A DNA stretch of 64,000 nucleotides from Corynebacterium tuberculostearicum. Its GTDB lineage: Bacteria; Actinomycetota; Actinomycetes; Mycobacteriales; Mycobacteriaceae. A program made the position numbers and the translations under genes. Position 1 is the first letter of the stretch. Every line of letters starts with the position of its first letter. Positions 16,141-24,923 of this stretch are shown piece after piece. The stretch is from positions 1,984,001 to 2,048,000 of the forward strand of contig NZ_CP073092.1 of the NCBI RefSeq assembly GCF_030506365.1, in the 5' to 3' direction. Below the pieces are notes generated by a model, which saw only the letters and a list, made by a program, of their open reading frames with translations, was not told the DNA's origin and did no database searches.

Positions 16141-16659
16141 CTACGGCAGGCGCACGGCAGCACTAAAGCCGTGGCGCTGCGCGAGGTAGCGCACGACGCA
16201 ATCAAGCGCGTCCAGCTCCTCGCGGGTGCCGGTAAGCACCTGGTGGCAGCCAATACCGCTGCCCGCGTTGGCGCAGGCGCTGCCGCCTTGGGCAAGCGCC
16301 GCTACGGAAAGCCCATCCCGGAACCAACGAGTGCACCACTGAGCGGTCAGTGGGTCATCGCCCGGAATGATAAATTCCGACTCGGTACGGATGCACCGAT
16401 CCATAGCGTGTTCAATCTCCGAGCGCAGCTTGCGCGGCATCCCGGAAATCTTAAGCACACCGGTGACCACGGTGGCGCCGCCGTTGACGGAGGGCCACGT
16501 GGAGGTGGAGGCCGGCTGTTCAACCGGCGCAGGGTTAACGCACGTATTCATAGCCGATTCTCCCTCGACATAGATCACCACCACACGAGGCCTGCCGGCC
16601 CGGCGCGATGCAAGACGAGCTTCGTCTTCCCCAACGAACTGTCTGATGCGTCTGCTCAC
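16141..16659 (-). CDS. Uncharacterised corynebacterial protein, 172 aa
   Basis: GTG start preceded by AGGAAAATT. The first 15 residues are basic (SRRIRQFVGEDEARLASRR). The middle holds a beta-rich segment (GGATVVTGVLKISGMPRKLR) and the C-terminal half an all-alpha/beta domain (EFIIPGDDPLTAQWCTRWFR, ending RYLAQRHGFSAAVRLP). Four cysteines are present but not in a metal-site pattern. No membrane span or signal peptide. I do not recognise the family. Confidence 0.7.
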   Translation of the reverse strand: MSRRIRQFVGEDEARLASRRAGRPRVVVIYVEGESAMNTCVNPAPVEQPASTSTWPSVNGGATVVTGVLKISGMPRKLRSEIEHAMDRCIRTESEFIIPGDDPLTAQWCTRWFRDGLSVAALAQGGSACANAGSGIGCHQVLTGTREELDALDCVVRYLAQRHGFSAAVRLP

Positions 16660-17026
16660 AATTTTCCTGCGTCACACCCCTCCCTACAACCCTCAACTTT
16701 CACTTCAACCCCCATTCGCTAAACCTCAACCCTAGGTACAGACTGGGGCCAAAGTTGCAGGTGAAACCAATGTTACAAATGTGAAATTTGGAGTTTGCTG
16801 AGAAAACTCTGCCCCTTCTTGACGGAAGGAAACAGAAGCCCTGCTCACGCACGAGAACGCGCAACTAGAATCTCACGCAACCGCCGCCCGTGCGCTCGCG
16901 CCGGTCTCCTGCGCCGGATGGCCCCTTCTCGCACGAAATTCCCCGACTTCTCCCCGCCCCGCGGGGGAGCCTTCCACCGCACCACTTCCCCCAGTGGAAG
17001 GCGCTCGCTCCACCAAAGCGGGCAGA
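16660..17026. other. Intergenic region, no gene seen
   Basis: 367 bases. The part next to 16660 should carry the promoter of the 16141-16659 gene. A short plus-strand frame at 16795-17103 lacks coding character. Nothing else is recognised. Confidence 0.5.
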
Positions 17027-17821
17027 TTACAAAGAGTTCCAGATGGCGGTATTCGTATCGTGCCAGAGCGGCTTGCACCATTCGCCAAAGTCGCGGTTTG
17101 TGAGCGCGACCATGGCATAGTCGCCGGCGACCCAGAGGTAGGTGCCGGACATGCCGAAGTGACCGACGGCGTCGGCAGGCAGGGCGCCCATCCAGTGATC
17201 TTTGTCGCCGTGGATTTCAAAGCCTAGGCCCCAGGTGCAGTCTTTGAAGCTGCCGTAGCCCGGAACAATGCCGCGCAACCCGTCGAAATGCACGCGGCGC
17301 ATGTCGGCCACGGTGGATGGGTGCAAAAGCTGTGGGTCCTGGACTTCCGTAGCAAAGGCCGCGAGGTCCTCCACTGTGGAGACCAAACCGTGGCCGGCCG
17401 AGCCTTCGAGCCGGGTGGACTCCATGCCCAGCGGGGCCAATATGCCTTCACGCAGGTACTCGGCAAAGTCCATGCCCGTGGCTTCGGCCACGGTATCCGC
17501 GGCCCACTCATAACCGGCCGAGGAGTAGATGCGGCGCTCGCCCACCGGCTTTTGCGACTCCCGGGAATCAAAGGAAATCCCAGAGGCATGCGCAAGCAGG
17601 TGCTCGAGCGTGGAGCCTTCCGGGCCGGCTGGCTGCTCAAGCTCCACGGCTCCTTCTTCCACGGCCAGCATCACGCCGTAGGCTGCGACCAGCTTGGTCA
17701 CCGATGCCACCGGGAACTCGCGGGCGGTATCCCCCACCGTTTCTTGCACTTCGCCGCGGTGCAGCAAGGCTCCGGCCACCGTATCCGCGGGCCACTGGCT
17801 AATTTGGCTAAATTCACTCAT
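17027..17821 (-). CDS. Beta-lactamase-fold serine hydrolase
   Basis: 264 residues from MSEFSQISQWPADTV; the longer frame adds eight unlikely residues. The class C beta-lactamase/DD-peptidase motifs are PVASVTKLVA (Ser40, Lys43 of SxxK), RRIYSSAGYEW (Tyr98 of YxN, with Ser in place of Asn) and GHFGMSGT near the C-terminus (replacing the KTG box). There is no signal peptide, so it acts in the cytoplasm, probably as an esterase or peptidase and not as a resistance enzyme. The conserved Tyr-Ser-Ser variant is common in this family. Confidence 0.85.
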   Translation of the reverse strand: MSEFSQISQWPADTVAGALLHRGEVQETVGDTAREFPVASVTKLVAAYGVMLAVEEGAVELEQPAGPEGSTLEHLLAHASGISFDSRESQKPVGERRIYSSAGYEWAADTVAEATGMDFAEYLREGILAPLGMESTRLEGSAGHGLVSTVEDLAAFATEVQDPQLLHPSTVADMRRVHFDGLRGIVPGYGSFKDCTWGLGFEIHGDKDHWMGALPADAVGHFGMSGTYLWVAGDYAMVALTNRDFGEWCKPLWHDTNTAIWNSL

Positions 17822-17918
17822 ACTCTCTAGCCTACTGAGCCGCATTCGGAAGGAATGGACCGCTTTGGGCGCGCCTTTTCGAGCCGGTCACTCCTTAGGT
17901 CTACTGGGTTCCGCACAC

Positions 17919-18011
17919 CTTAGGTCCAAGGTGATCGGGCCGATCTGAGCGAATGGCCCCCTCAATTCAGCCCTAAAGTCCTCAAATCAGCCCGATCAGA
18001 ATGGACCTAAG
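17919..18011. repeat. Imperfect inverted repeat, about 31 bp arms
   Basis: The left arm 17919-17950 (CTTAGGTCCAAGGTGATCGG and on) matches the reverse complement of the right arm 17981-18011 (CTTAGGTCCATTCTGATCGG and on) at most positions. Inside the 30-base spacer a piece (ctcaattcagccc) repeats part of the right arm (ctcaaatcagccc), and another CCTTAGGTC lies at 17892. It lies between the beta-lactamase-fold gene and phoD with no coding potential. It may be a small palindromic element or a long RNA hairpin. Confidence 0.6.
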
Positions 18012-18155
18012 CCACAGAAGCCGGCGAAAGCCCCTCGAAACCGCCCGACCGCCAGACGCGTCAGGCCCACAGGAGGCCACCCAAGTAAACCACCGGTTAA
18101 AACAACAAGAACATTTTATGGAATCGGGCAGGAAACGGTTGCACACCCAATAGAC

Positions 18156-19844
18156 ATGAGAAAACTCTCAACCATGTCTAATAATTCTAAGAACACGGGC
18201 AACGCAGTTAACCGCCGCCATTTCCTGCAATCCACCGGTACCGCCGGTGCCGCCATCGCTCTGTCCGGTGCAGCCGCCAACGCCCAAAGCAGCCTCTCGC
18301 CGCGCGTGGAGCAGCACATGGTGGAGCCGAAGCTGGGGGAGCGGCCCTTCCTCCACGGTGTGGCCTCGGGTGACCCGATTCCGGATTCGGTCATCCTGTG
18401 GACCCGCGTGACCCCGGATGCCGATGCCATGCCGGGATCCGGACTAGGCGAGGCCACCCGGGTGGAGTGGGAAATTGCCGAGGATGAGGGGTTCGGGGAC
18501 GTCGTTAAGCGGGGCGAAGTGACCACCGACGCCCGCCAGGATCACACCGTGCACGTGGATCCACATGGCTTGGAACCGGAGACCGTGTACTTCTTCCGCT
18601 TTAAGGCGCAGGATAAGTACTCGCCTGTCGGCCGCACCAAGACCGCCCCGGCGCTGAGCGCCTCCCCGGAGGAGCTCACCTTTGGCGTGGCTAGCTGCGC
18701 CAACTGGGAGTCCGGATTCTTCAATGCCTATGGCGATATTGCCCAGCGCAGCCGCGCGGACCAGCTGGATTACATGATTTTCTTGGGCGACTATATCTAC
18801 GAGTATCCGCAGCGCGAATACGCCGGCTATGGCCCAGTGCGCCTGCACCACCCGGCGCACGAGATTATCTCGCTGGAGGATTACCGCATCCGCTTCGGCC
18901 GCTACCGCACCGATGAGAACCTGCAGGCCGCACACGGCGCGCTGCCATGGGTTGTGGTGTGGGATGACCACGAGGTGGCCAACGATAACTGGCGCGAGGG
19001 CGCGGAGAACCACACCGAAGGCGAGGAAGGAGCCTTCCTGGACCGCCGCAAGGCCGCGATGCAGGCCTACTTTGAGTGGATGCCGGTGCGTGCGACCAAC
19101 CCATCCGAGCAGGGCCACCTCTACCGCAGCCTGACCTTCGGCGATCTGGTGGAGCTAACCATGATGGATCTGCGCACCTACCGCGATGAGCAGGTGCGCT
19201 TTGGCCCGCGCAAGATGGCTGCAGAGGGCCGCACGATGCTTGGCTCTGAGCAGTACAACTGGCTGCTCAATAAGATTGAGACCTCTTCTGCCAAGTGGAA
19301 TATGCTGGGCAATTCCGTCATGTTCTCCCCCATGAACCTGGCTACCCTGCAACAAGATGACAAGACCAAGCCGGTTTCTTCCTCGCTGTCCTCCAATATC
19401 ACCGGCATTCCGGTCAACGGCGACCAGTGGGATGGTTACTCGGCGGAGCGCCGCTTGCTTATCGACGCCCTCTCAAAGCACGACTCCCACACCCTCTTTG
19501 TCACCGGCGATATCCACTCCGAGTGGGCGCACAATATCAGCAAGGATGGCCGCATCTTCGGCGCCGAGATGGTCTGCGCCTCCGTGTCTGCGCCCAACGT
19601 GAACGAGCAGTTGAAGCTGCCGGAGGGCAATGAGCTGTCCAAGCTGGCCGAGCGCTACTTGATGGGCGCCAACCCGCACACCCGCCACGTGGACCTGGAT
19701 CACCACGGCTACAGCTTTGTCACCGTGCGCCCGGATTCGGCGGAAATGCACTGGTTGCGCGTAGATAACCTGCTCACCGCCAAGTCCCCGGTGCGCGAGG
19801 CCGTGACCATGACCTGGCGCCCGGGTGAGGGCTACAGCAAGTAG
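18156..19844 (+). CDS. phoD: PhoD-family alkaline phosphatase, Tat-exported
   Basis: 562 residues. A twin-arginine signal is at the N-terminus (NRRHFLQSTG, then a hydrophobic Ala/Gly stretch to about residue 44), so the enzyme is exported folded. It then shows the PhoD N-terminal domain (HGVASGDPIPDSVILWTRVT) and the metallophosphatase core: GVASCANWESGFFNAY, FLGDYIYEYPQREY, VVWDDHEVANDNW and FVTGDIHSEWAHNI provide the calcium/iron ligands. It hydrolyses phosphate mono- and diesters outside the membrane during phosphate limitation. An alternative start is the ATG at 18174. No Pho box was assigned with confidence. Confidence 0.95.
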   Translation: MRKLSTMSNNSKNTGNAVNRRHFLQSTGTAGAAIALSGAAANAQSSLSPRVEQHMVEPKLGERPFLHGVASGDPIPDSVILWTRVTPDADAMPGSGLGEATRVEWEIAEDEGFGDVVKRGEVTTDARQDHTVHVDPHGLEPETVYFFRFKAQDKYSPVGRTKTAPALSASPEELTFGVASCANWESGFFNAYGDIAQRSRADQLDYMIFLGDYIYEYPQREYAGYGPVRLHHPAHEIISLEDYRIRFGRYRTDENLQAAHGALPWVVVWDDHEVANDNWREGAENHTEGEEGAFLDRRKAAMQAYFEWMPVRATNPSEQGHLYRSLTFGDLVELTMMDLRTYRDEQVRFGPRKMAAEGRTMLGSEQYNWLLNKIETSSAKWNMLGNSVMFSPMNLATLQQDDKTKPVSSSLSSNITGIPVNGDQWDGYSAERRLLIDALSKHDSHTLFVTGDIHSEWAHNISKDGRIFGAEMVCASVSAPNVNEQLKLPEGNELSKLAERYLMGANPHTRHVDLDHHGYSFVTVRPDSAEMHWLRVDNLLTAKSPVREAVTMTWRPGEGYSK

Positions 19845-19901
19845 TTGTAAGTTCTGTCACATGACAGGTACTCGGTGTTAACGAACGAGTAGTACACCTT
19901 C

Positions 19902-19947
19902 GATAGAGATAGTGAAAGACCCTCTCTGGGGAATTTCACTACCTATC
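19902..19947. terminator. Bidirectional hairpin between phoD and the old yellow enzyme gene
   Basis: GATAG..TAGTGAAA pairs with TTTCACTA..CTATC around a CCCTCTCTGGGG apex. It lies between two convergent genes. Confidence 0.65.
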
Positions 19948-19991
19948 ACTCGCCCGCCTTTCGGGCCCCCTTTGGTGCCGCGGATTCTTCC

Positions 19992-21079
19992 CTAGTCCGC
20001 GGCATACTCATAGTCGATGTATCCGCGCTCGCCGCCCAGGTAGAACGTATCCTGGTCCGGCTCGTTAAGCTCGAGGCCTTCGCGCCAGCGGCGCACCAGA
20101 TCCGGGTTGGCGATGAGCTGGCGGCCCACCACTGCGGCATCCACGTAATCCAGCTCGATTTCGCGCTGGGCATCCTCCTTGGAGGTAATCGTGGGAAACC
20201 ATCATTCATGAGCACCTTGGTCACGCCGTTCGCACGTGCCTTCTGCGCCAGCGTGGCGATGAGCTCGCTGTCCGGCTCGCCGTGCAGCAGGGATACATAG
20301 GCCAGGTTCAGCGGTGCCAGGGCGTCGAGAAGCCCGCCGTAGGTGGCCAGCATGTCTTCCTGGTCGTCTTCGATGACGCCCTGCACGTTGTGTGCCGGGG
20401 AGAAACGCACGCCTACGCGGTCGGCACCGATTTCCTCCACCACAGCGCGAATGACCATCTCTGGCAGGCGCCAGCGATTTTCCGGGCTGCCGCCGAATTC
20501 ATCTTCGCGCTTATTGGCAGACGGCGCCATGAACTCATGCAGCAGGTAGCCGTTGGCGCCGTGGATCTCCACGCCGTCGACACCAGCATCAATAGCCCGG
20601 CGCGCGCCCTGGCGGAATTCATCCACGATGCGCGGCAGCTCTTCCTTCTTCAGCTCGCGCGGCACCGGCGCGTCCATCTTGCCAGCGAAGCCACGCACGG
20701 TTCCGCCCCAATCAAAGGCGCTCGGCGCCTCCGGGTTCGCACCGTCAATCAGGTCCGGGTGGCTCGTGCGGCCGCCATGCATGATCTGCATGAACAGGGT
20801 GCCGCCTTCCTCGTGCACGCGGTCTGCGACGGCGCGCCAGCCTTCTGCCTGCTCATCGGTGGCAATGCCTGCCTGGCCCGGGAATGCGCGGTTGGTCCAC
20901 GCCGGGAAAGTTCCCTCCGTAACCACCAGACCAGCCGTGGCGCGCTGCGAGTAGTACTTCTGGTGCAGCTCGGTAGGTACACCGCTTTCGCCTGCACGCT
21001 GGCGGGTCAGCGCCGCCATGGTGACGCGGTTATCTAGCTTGAATCGGCCAAGTTCCAGTGGTTCGAAAAGTGAAGTCAT
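19992..21079 (-). pseudogene. Old yellow enzyme-family oxidoreductase with a frameshift
   Basis: The first about 295 residues are a good NADH:flavin oxidoreductase of the NemA/OYE type: LFEPLELGRFKLDNRVTMAA, then MQIMHGGRTSHP, EIHGANGYLLHEFMAPSANK (active-site HGAN) and RVGVRFSPAHNVQG (the FMN-binding Arg). At about 20192-20198, in a GTTTCCC run on the coding strand, the frame shifts. The correct C-terminus (ITSKEDAQREIELDYVDAAV through to the FMN-binding GRQLIANPDLVRRW and ERGYIDYEY) continues in another frame to a TAG at 19992. A single missing base explains this. It is a true inactivating mutation or a sequencing error; the intact tail suggests a recent or artefactual change. Confidence 0.85.
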
Positions 21080-21214
21080 GCCCAGTGCAACGCGCAGCCG
21101 GGCTGCACTATTTCACCATTGCCAAAAGGACGATGACACCAGCGTGTATGCCAGCTTTACCTCGCCCAATAATGAGCGCTGGACGGACCGACTTACTGTA
21201 GAAGGCCAGCCCTA

Positions 21215-22819
21215 CTAGCGCGGCTCTGCTGGGATCTCTTGGCCGGTGCTACCGGCGGTTCCGGACGCTTGGGTGCCGGAGCCGGCATCTCCGCCTGCAT
21301 TAGAGGCGTTGCCGGAGCCGTTGTCCGAGCCAGCACCGGCGTTATCTGCGCCGTTGGCGGCGCTCGGCGCGGGCGAGGCATTGCCGGTAGCGTCAGTTTC
21401 CTGACCGCCGCCGCTACCGCCGCCGGCAGGCGAATCGGTCGCGCCAGCGCCATTAGAGCCTTGCGGGTTGGCGGTCTCCGTGGCAGCAGAGCTGTCCTCG
21501 GTCGGCTCGTACTGCGTGCCGGTCTCGGTGGATTCGGGGGTGGGGTTGGTGGAGGGGGCGTCGGAAAGCTGCGAGAAAGAGGCCTCCGCGCCGCTATCGC
21601 GCCAATGCTCGGGCGAAAGCCAGCCCGCATCCGCATTTTCGGGGTTGCTTGAGGCCAGGGCCAAGGCACCGACGACAAGCAGAGCCAGTATGAGGCCCGT
21701 GGTAGAGGCGCGGACCCGGCCGCCAATGGTGGCGATCTTCTGGAACTTGGTATTGGTCTCCAGCGCGCGCCAGATGCCCTGGGTGGGCTCGGGCTCCTGG
21801 TCCTCCTCATCCGGCAGCGCGGGCTTTCCGGGGCCATCGCTTTTCGGGCCATCCGCCTCGGGTGACTGGTGTTCTGGCCGGGAATCGGGGCGCGAGCCCT
21901 CCCCTGCCGCGGAGGCATCCTTGACGGATTCTTGGGCCGCGGCATTGTCGCCCACCGGAAGAATCGGGCGCTGGATTTCGTCCAAGTCGGTCACGTTGTA
22001 GTGATCCCAGAACTCGGAAAGCAGCGCGGAGCGAATGGCGCGCTCCACCGCCCACTGGCGGGCGGGGGTTACGGTCACCAACACGCGGTAGGTCACGTGC
22101 CAAGACTGGCCGGCCGCCTGCGGGGCAACCAGCTGGGTGGCCGGCAGCACCTCGAGCTCGCCATTGACGTCCACGGCGATGGACGGTTCCTGGATGGCTT
22201 GCTCGGAAATCGTGCGCACTCGGCGCGTGATTTCTGGCAGCGTCTCGCCTTCTTGGACCGGCACATCAAAGTTGACCACGGCGCGCGACCACTCCTGGGA
22301 GTAGTTAGTGACCGCGCCGGCCGAGCTATTGGGCACGGTGACCAGCTCGCCGGTGGGCGTGCGCACCTTGGTGGTGCGCAGGGTCAGCATCACCACGGTG
22401 CCTTCCACGTCGGTCACGCCATCGAAGCTGACATAGTCGCCCACGCCAAATTGCTTTTCCGAAAGGATGAAGAAGCCGGAGAGAAAGTCAGCAATGATGG
22501 ACTGGGCGCCAAAGCCCACGGCGGCCGAGACTATCGTCGCCGGCACCGCCGCACCTACCGCTGGCACGCCGAGATTGGTCAGCGCGGCCCAGATGATAAG
22601 GAAGTACGCCGCCGCCTGCACGATGTAGACCAGCGCACCGGTCAGTGCCAGGCGCGCCTTGGTGGCTTCTTCGTCTTCATCGAGGCGGCGCTCCATAATG
22701 CGGATGGCCAGCCTGCCGATGCGCGGGATCAAAATGCCTATCAGCAATAGCGCGATAAGCGGCAAGCCGTGGTCAACAAAGAGGCTCCACAGCTCGTAGA
22801 AGTAATACTTCAGATTCAT
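21215..22819 (-). CDS. mscCG: MscS-type channel / glutamate exporter MscCG
   Basis: 534 residues from MNLKYYFYELWSLFVDHGLP, close to the known corynebacterial MscCG length; the frame upstream of this ATG is not coding. Three N-terminal membrane helices are followed by the MscS pore signature (AAVGFGAQSIIADFLSGFFI) and the beta domain (VGDYVSFDGVTDVEGTVVML, TVPNSSAGAVTNYSQEWSRA). A cytoplasmic domain leads through a Pro/Glu-rich linker to a fourth hydrophobic helix (TTGLILALLVVGALALASSN, about residue 400) and a Gly/Ser/Asn/Thr-rich tail of more than 100 residues outside the cell. This extended C-terminus is specific to corynebacterial MscCG, which releases glutamate on membrane tension. Confidence 0.93.
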   Translation of the reverse strand: MNLKYYFYELWSLFVDHGLPLIALLLIGILIPRIGRLAIRIMERRLDEDEEATKARLALTGALVYIVQAAAYFLIIWAALTNLGVPAVGAAVPATIVSAAVGFGAQSIIADFLSGFFILSEKQFGVGDYVSFDGVTDVEGTVVMLTLRTTKVRTPTGELVTVPNSSAGAVTNYSQEWSRAVVNFDVPVQEGETLPEITRRVRTISEQAIQEPSIAVDVNGELEVLPATQLVAPQAAGQSWHVTYRVLVTVTPARQWAVERAIRSALLSEFWDHYNVTDLDEIQRPILPVGDNAAAQESVKDASAAGEGSRPDSRPEHQSPEADGPKSDGPGKPALPDEEDQEPEPTQGIWRALETNTKFQKIATIGGRVRASTTGLILALLVVGALALASSNPENADAGWLSPEHWRDSGAEASFSQLSDAPSTNPTPESTETGTQYEPTEDSSAATETANPQGSNGAGATDSPAGGGSGGGQETDATGNASPAPSAANGADNAGAGSDNGSGNASNAGGDAGSGTQASGTAGSTGQEIPAEPR

Positions 22820-22962
22820 GCCTCTAGAGTAGGCCGCATGCCTGAAAACTGGATGCCAGTTGACTGCCAGCAACCGTGCAAACCCCGCCCCTGCCGTTAC
22901 GCACCCCCTATGCCCTGCGCAAACCCCTGCGGGCTCGGCCGGGCTTGGCTACTCTGTGGGGC

Positions 22963-23499
22963 ATGAAGAAATCATTCCTTATCCCCATCTTTTCCCTCGC
23001 CCTCTTTACCACCGGCTGCGGCGGCAGCGATGACACCGCCACCACCATCTCCACGGTGAAGGAAACCGTGACGGAGACCGCCTCCGAGACCAGCACCACC
23101 GAAACAAGCGCCGAGGAATCGACCACGGAAGAAACCACGACCACAACTGCGCAGGAGCGCGAGCCGCGCACGGAAACTCCGGAGCCGGCCACGAATACCC
23201 AGCAGCAGGCCAATACCGCGGGGTATCAGTGCGCGGACGGCACCTGGGTGGAGTTTGCCGGGCTGTGCAAGGAATCCAATAATCAGCCGCCGGTCCAGCC
23301 GGCGCCGCAGCAACAGGCGCCGCAGCAGGGCCAGGCCAATAGCGGCGGCCCGAGCGCGGATTGCCCGGCCTACCTGTGCGGCTATGGCAATGACGCCAAC
23401 GGCAACCGGAAAAAGAGCTCCGGAGAAATCCAGACCCAATATGGCTGCGAGCAGGGCTATATCACGGATCCGCAGGTCTGCGGTGCGGTGGGGCGCTAG
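22963..23499 (+). CDS. Lipoprotein with Thr/Glu-rich linker, 178 aa
   Basis: Start at MKKSFLIPIFSLALFTTGCG, a lipoprotein signal with acylated Cys19. A low-complexity Thr/Glu/Ser stretch (about 25-75) and a Gln/Pro-rich stretch (about 110-130) act as wall-spanning linkers. Two Cys-containing folded segments (GYQCADGTWVEFAGLCKESN and DCPAYLCGYGNDANGNRK) probably form disulfide-bonded mini-domains. A TACTCT box lies just before the start. Function unknown. Divergent from mscCG. Confidence 0.8.
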   Translation: MKKSFLIPIFSLALFTTGCGGSDDTATTISTVKETVTETASETSTTETSAEESTTEETTTTTAQEREPRTETPEPATNTQQQANTAGYQCADGTWVEFAGLCKESNNQPPVQPAPQQQAPQQGQANSGGPSADCPAYLCGYGNDANGNRKKSSGEIQTQYGCEQGYITDPQVCGAVGR

Positions 23500-23553
23500 G
23501 CCGTTTCCCGCGAGGCTTCCGCGAGCTAGGCCGCCGCGCCGAAGCCATGAGCC

Positions 23554-24609
23554 CTAGTCGCGGGAGTTATAACGCTTCATGAGGCGGTCAATGAGCTCAT
23601 CGGTAAGCTTGTCATCTTCCAAGATGGTATCCAGCAGGCGCTGGGATTCCTCGTGGGAGGCCTGCTCTTCCGCCTCATAGGAGTCACCGCTCAGGTCCAC
23701 GCCGAAGTCGGTGTTTTCGGACTCGGTGGCCTGGACGCTGAGCTGATCGACGTCCGATTCAAACGACTGCATAAACTCGCTAGCCTCCGCAGCGGCCTCC
23801 TTGCGACGCTTGCCGGAGCGCACTTCCTTTTCGATGCGGCGCTGCAGTGCGGCCTCCATCTGACGGTGGCGCCAGGAGCGCACGCGGTGCGGCTCCAAGC
23901 GGCGGCCCACCGCGCGACTCTTATTCTCGGCCTTCTTCGCCAGCACCTTCACCTGGGCGGCGGTGTCATTAATCGGCGCCCACTCCTGGTAGGCCGGCAC
24001 GCGCCAGCCGGCCCAAATGCCCAGCAGCGCCAAGAAGATGGAAACCAACGGCCCGATAATCATGCCCACGGCCATCATGTCATAGTGGTGGCCCACCAAG
24101 ACGATGATGGCGCAGGCCACGGCCGGGATGACCGTCGGTTGGTTATCGCCAAAGACGCTAGGCTCGCGCCCCATGACGATGTCACGAATCATGGACCCGC
24201 CCGTGGCGGTAAACACGCCCATCATGATGCACGGGATAAGCGGCAGCCCATAGGTAATGGCCTTGACGGCGCCGGTAGCGGCCCAGAGGCCGGACACGAC
24301 GGCGTCGCCATGCGCTTGCAGATAATCCCAGGTCTTGCCCTTGAAGTAGACAAAGCGGGCAATGAGCGCACCGGCAAAGGCCAGGTAAAGATACTCCGGC
24401 TGGTTCATGGCCGCCACGGTGCCGCGGTTGATGAGCACGTCGCGCACCATGCCGCCACCCAGGGAAGAAAACATCGCGATGAAGAAAAAGCCGATGATGT
24501 CATAGCCGCGCTTGCGCGCCATAGTGCCGCCGATGATTCCCATCAGCAGCACGCCGCTGATATCGGACCAGCGGTAGAGAGATTCAATGAGCGGATCCAC
24601 TTCAACCAT
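23554..24609 (-). CDS. TRIC/UPF0126 family membrane channel protein
   Basis: 351 residues from MVEVDPLIESLYRWSDISGV; the longer frame runs through the tRNA gene and is not used. The N-terminal 215 residues are two repeats of a three-helix UPF0126 unit with signatures SLGGGMVRDVLINRG and ATGGSMIRDIVMGREPSVFG, matching the prokaryotic trimeric intracellular cation channel family. A further span follows (about 195-215). The C-terminal 130 residues are charged and helical, a cytoplasmic extension longer than in typical family members. Cation transport is inferred from the family. Confidence 0.88.
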   Translation of the reverse strand: MVEVDPLIESLYRWSDISGVLLMGIIGGTMARKRGYDIIGFFFIAMFSSLGGGMVRDVLINRGTVAAMNQPEYLYLAFAGALIARFVYFKGKTWDYLQAHGDAVVSGLWAATGAVKAITYGLPLIPCIMMGVFTATGGSMIRDIVMGREPSVFGDNQPTVIPAVACAIIVLVGHHYDMMAVGMIIGPLVSIFLALLGIWAGWRVPAYQEWAPINDTAAQVKVLAKKAENKSRAVGRRLEPHRVRSWRHRQMEAALQRRIEKEVRSGKRRKEAAAEASEFMQSFESDVDQLSVQATESENTDFGVDLSGDSYEAEEQASHEESQRLLDTILEDDKLTDELIDRLMKRYNSRD

Positions 24610-24716
24610 ATGGTTATTAGACTTCACCGCCCGCCACCGCGCAATTAGCACACCCATATGCGCAGCCAGGCACGAGAAAGGCGCCGGCATTGCTTGCCGA
24701 CGCCTCCCTCTCACCG

Positions 24717-24790
24717 TGGGGCCACCGGGGCTCGAACCCGGGACCAACGGATTATGAGTCCGTAGCTCTAACCGACTGAGCTATAGCCCC
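24717..24790 (-). tRNA. tRNA with CAT anticodon (Met elongator or Ile2)
   Basis: A cloverleaf reads on the minus strand: acceptor GGGGCTA with TGGCCCC, D arm AGCTCAGTCGGTTAGAGC, anticodon stem-loop ACGGACTCATAATCCGT (anticodon CAT), T arm GGTTCGAGCC and discriminator A. CAT may be elongator methionine or an isoleucine tRNA whose C34 is changed to lysidine; I favour Met but cannot separate them by eye. It is not an initiator, because the three G-C pairs at the base of the anticodon stem are absent. Confidence 0.93.
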
Positions 24791-24923
24791 ACACAGATTG
24801 CACCGCCCACTAGGGCGATTCTCTGCCCTCAGAAGATTAGTCAAAGAGCGGCCAAAGACCAATTTGCCCCCTACCCTTTTGAGTATTTGTCCGTTTTCTA
24901 CCCCCTGAGGGTAGACATTATTT

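Noticed and set aside
16795..17103. A 102-codon plus-strand frame between two leftward genes
   Set aside because: Arg/Ser/Pro-rich with no family character; overlaps the end of the beta-lactamase-fold gene.
17027..17821. A beta-lactam resistance enzyme
   Set aside because: There is no export signal and the motifs are of the esterase/peptidase-like subgroup, so resistance is not supported.
24610..24747. An extension of the TRIC-family protein upstream of its ATG at 24609
   Set aside because: It runs through the tRNA(CAT) gene; MVEVDPLIES at 24609 is the family's usual start.
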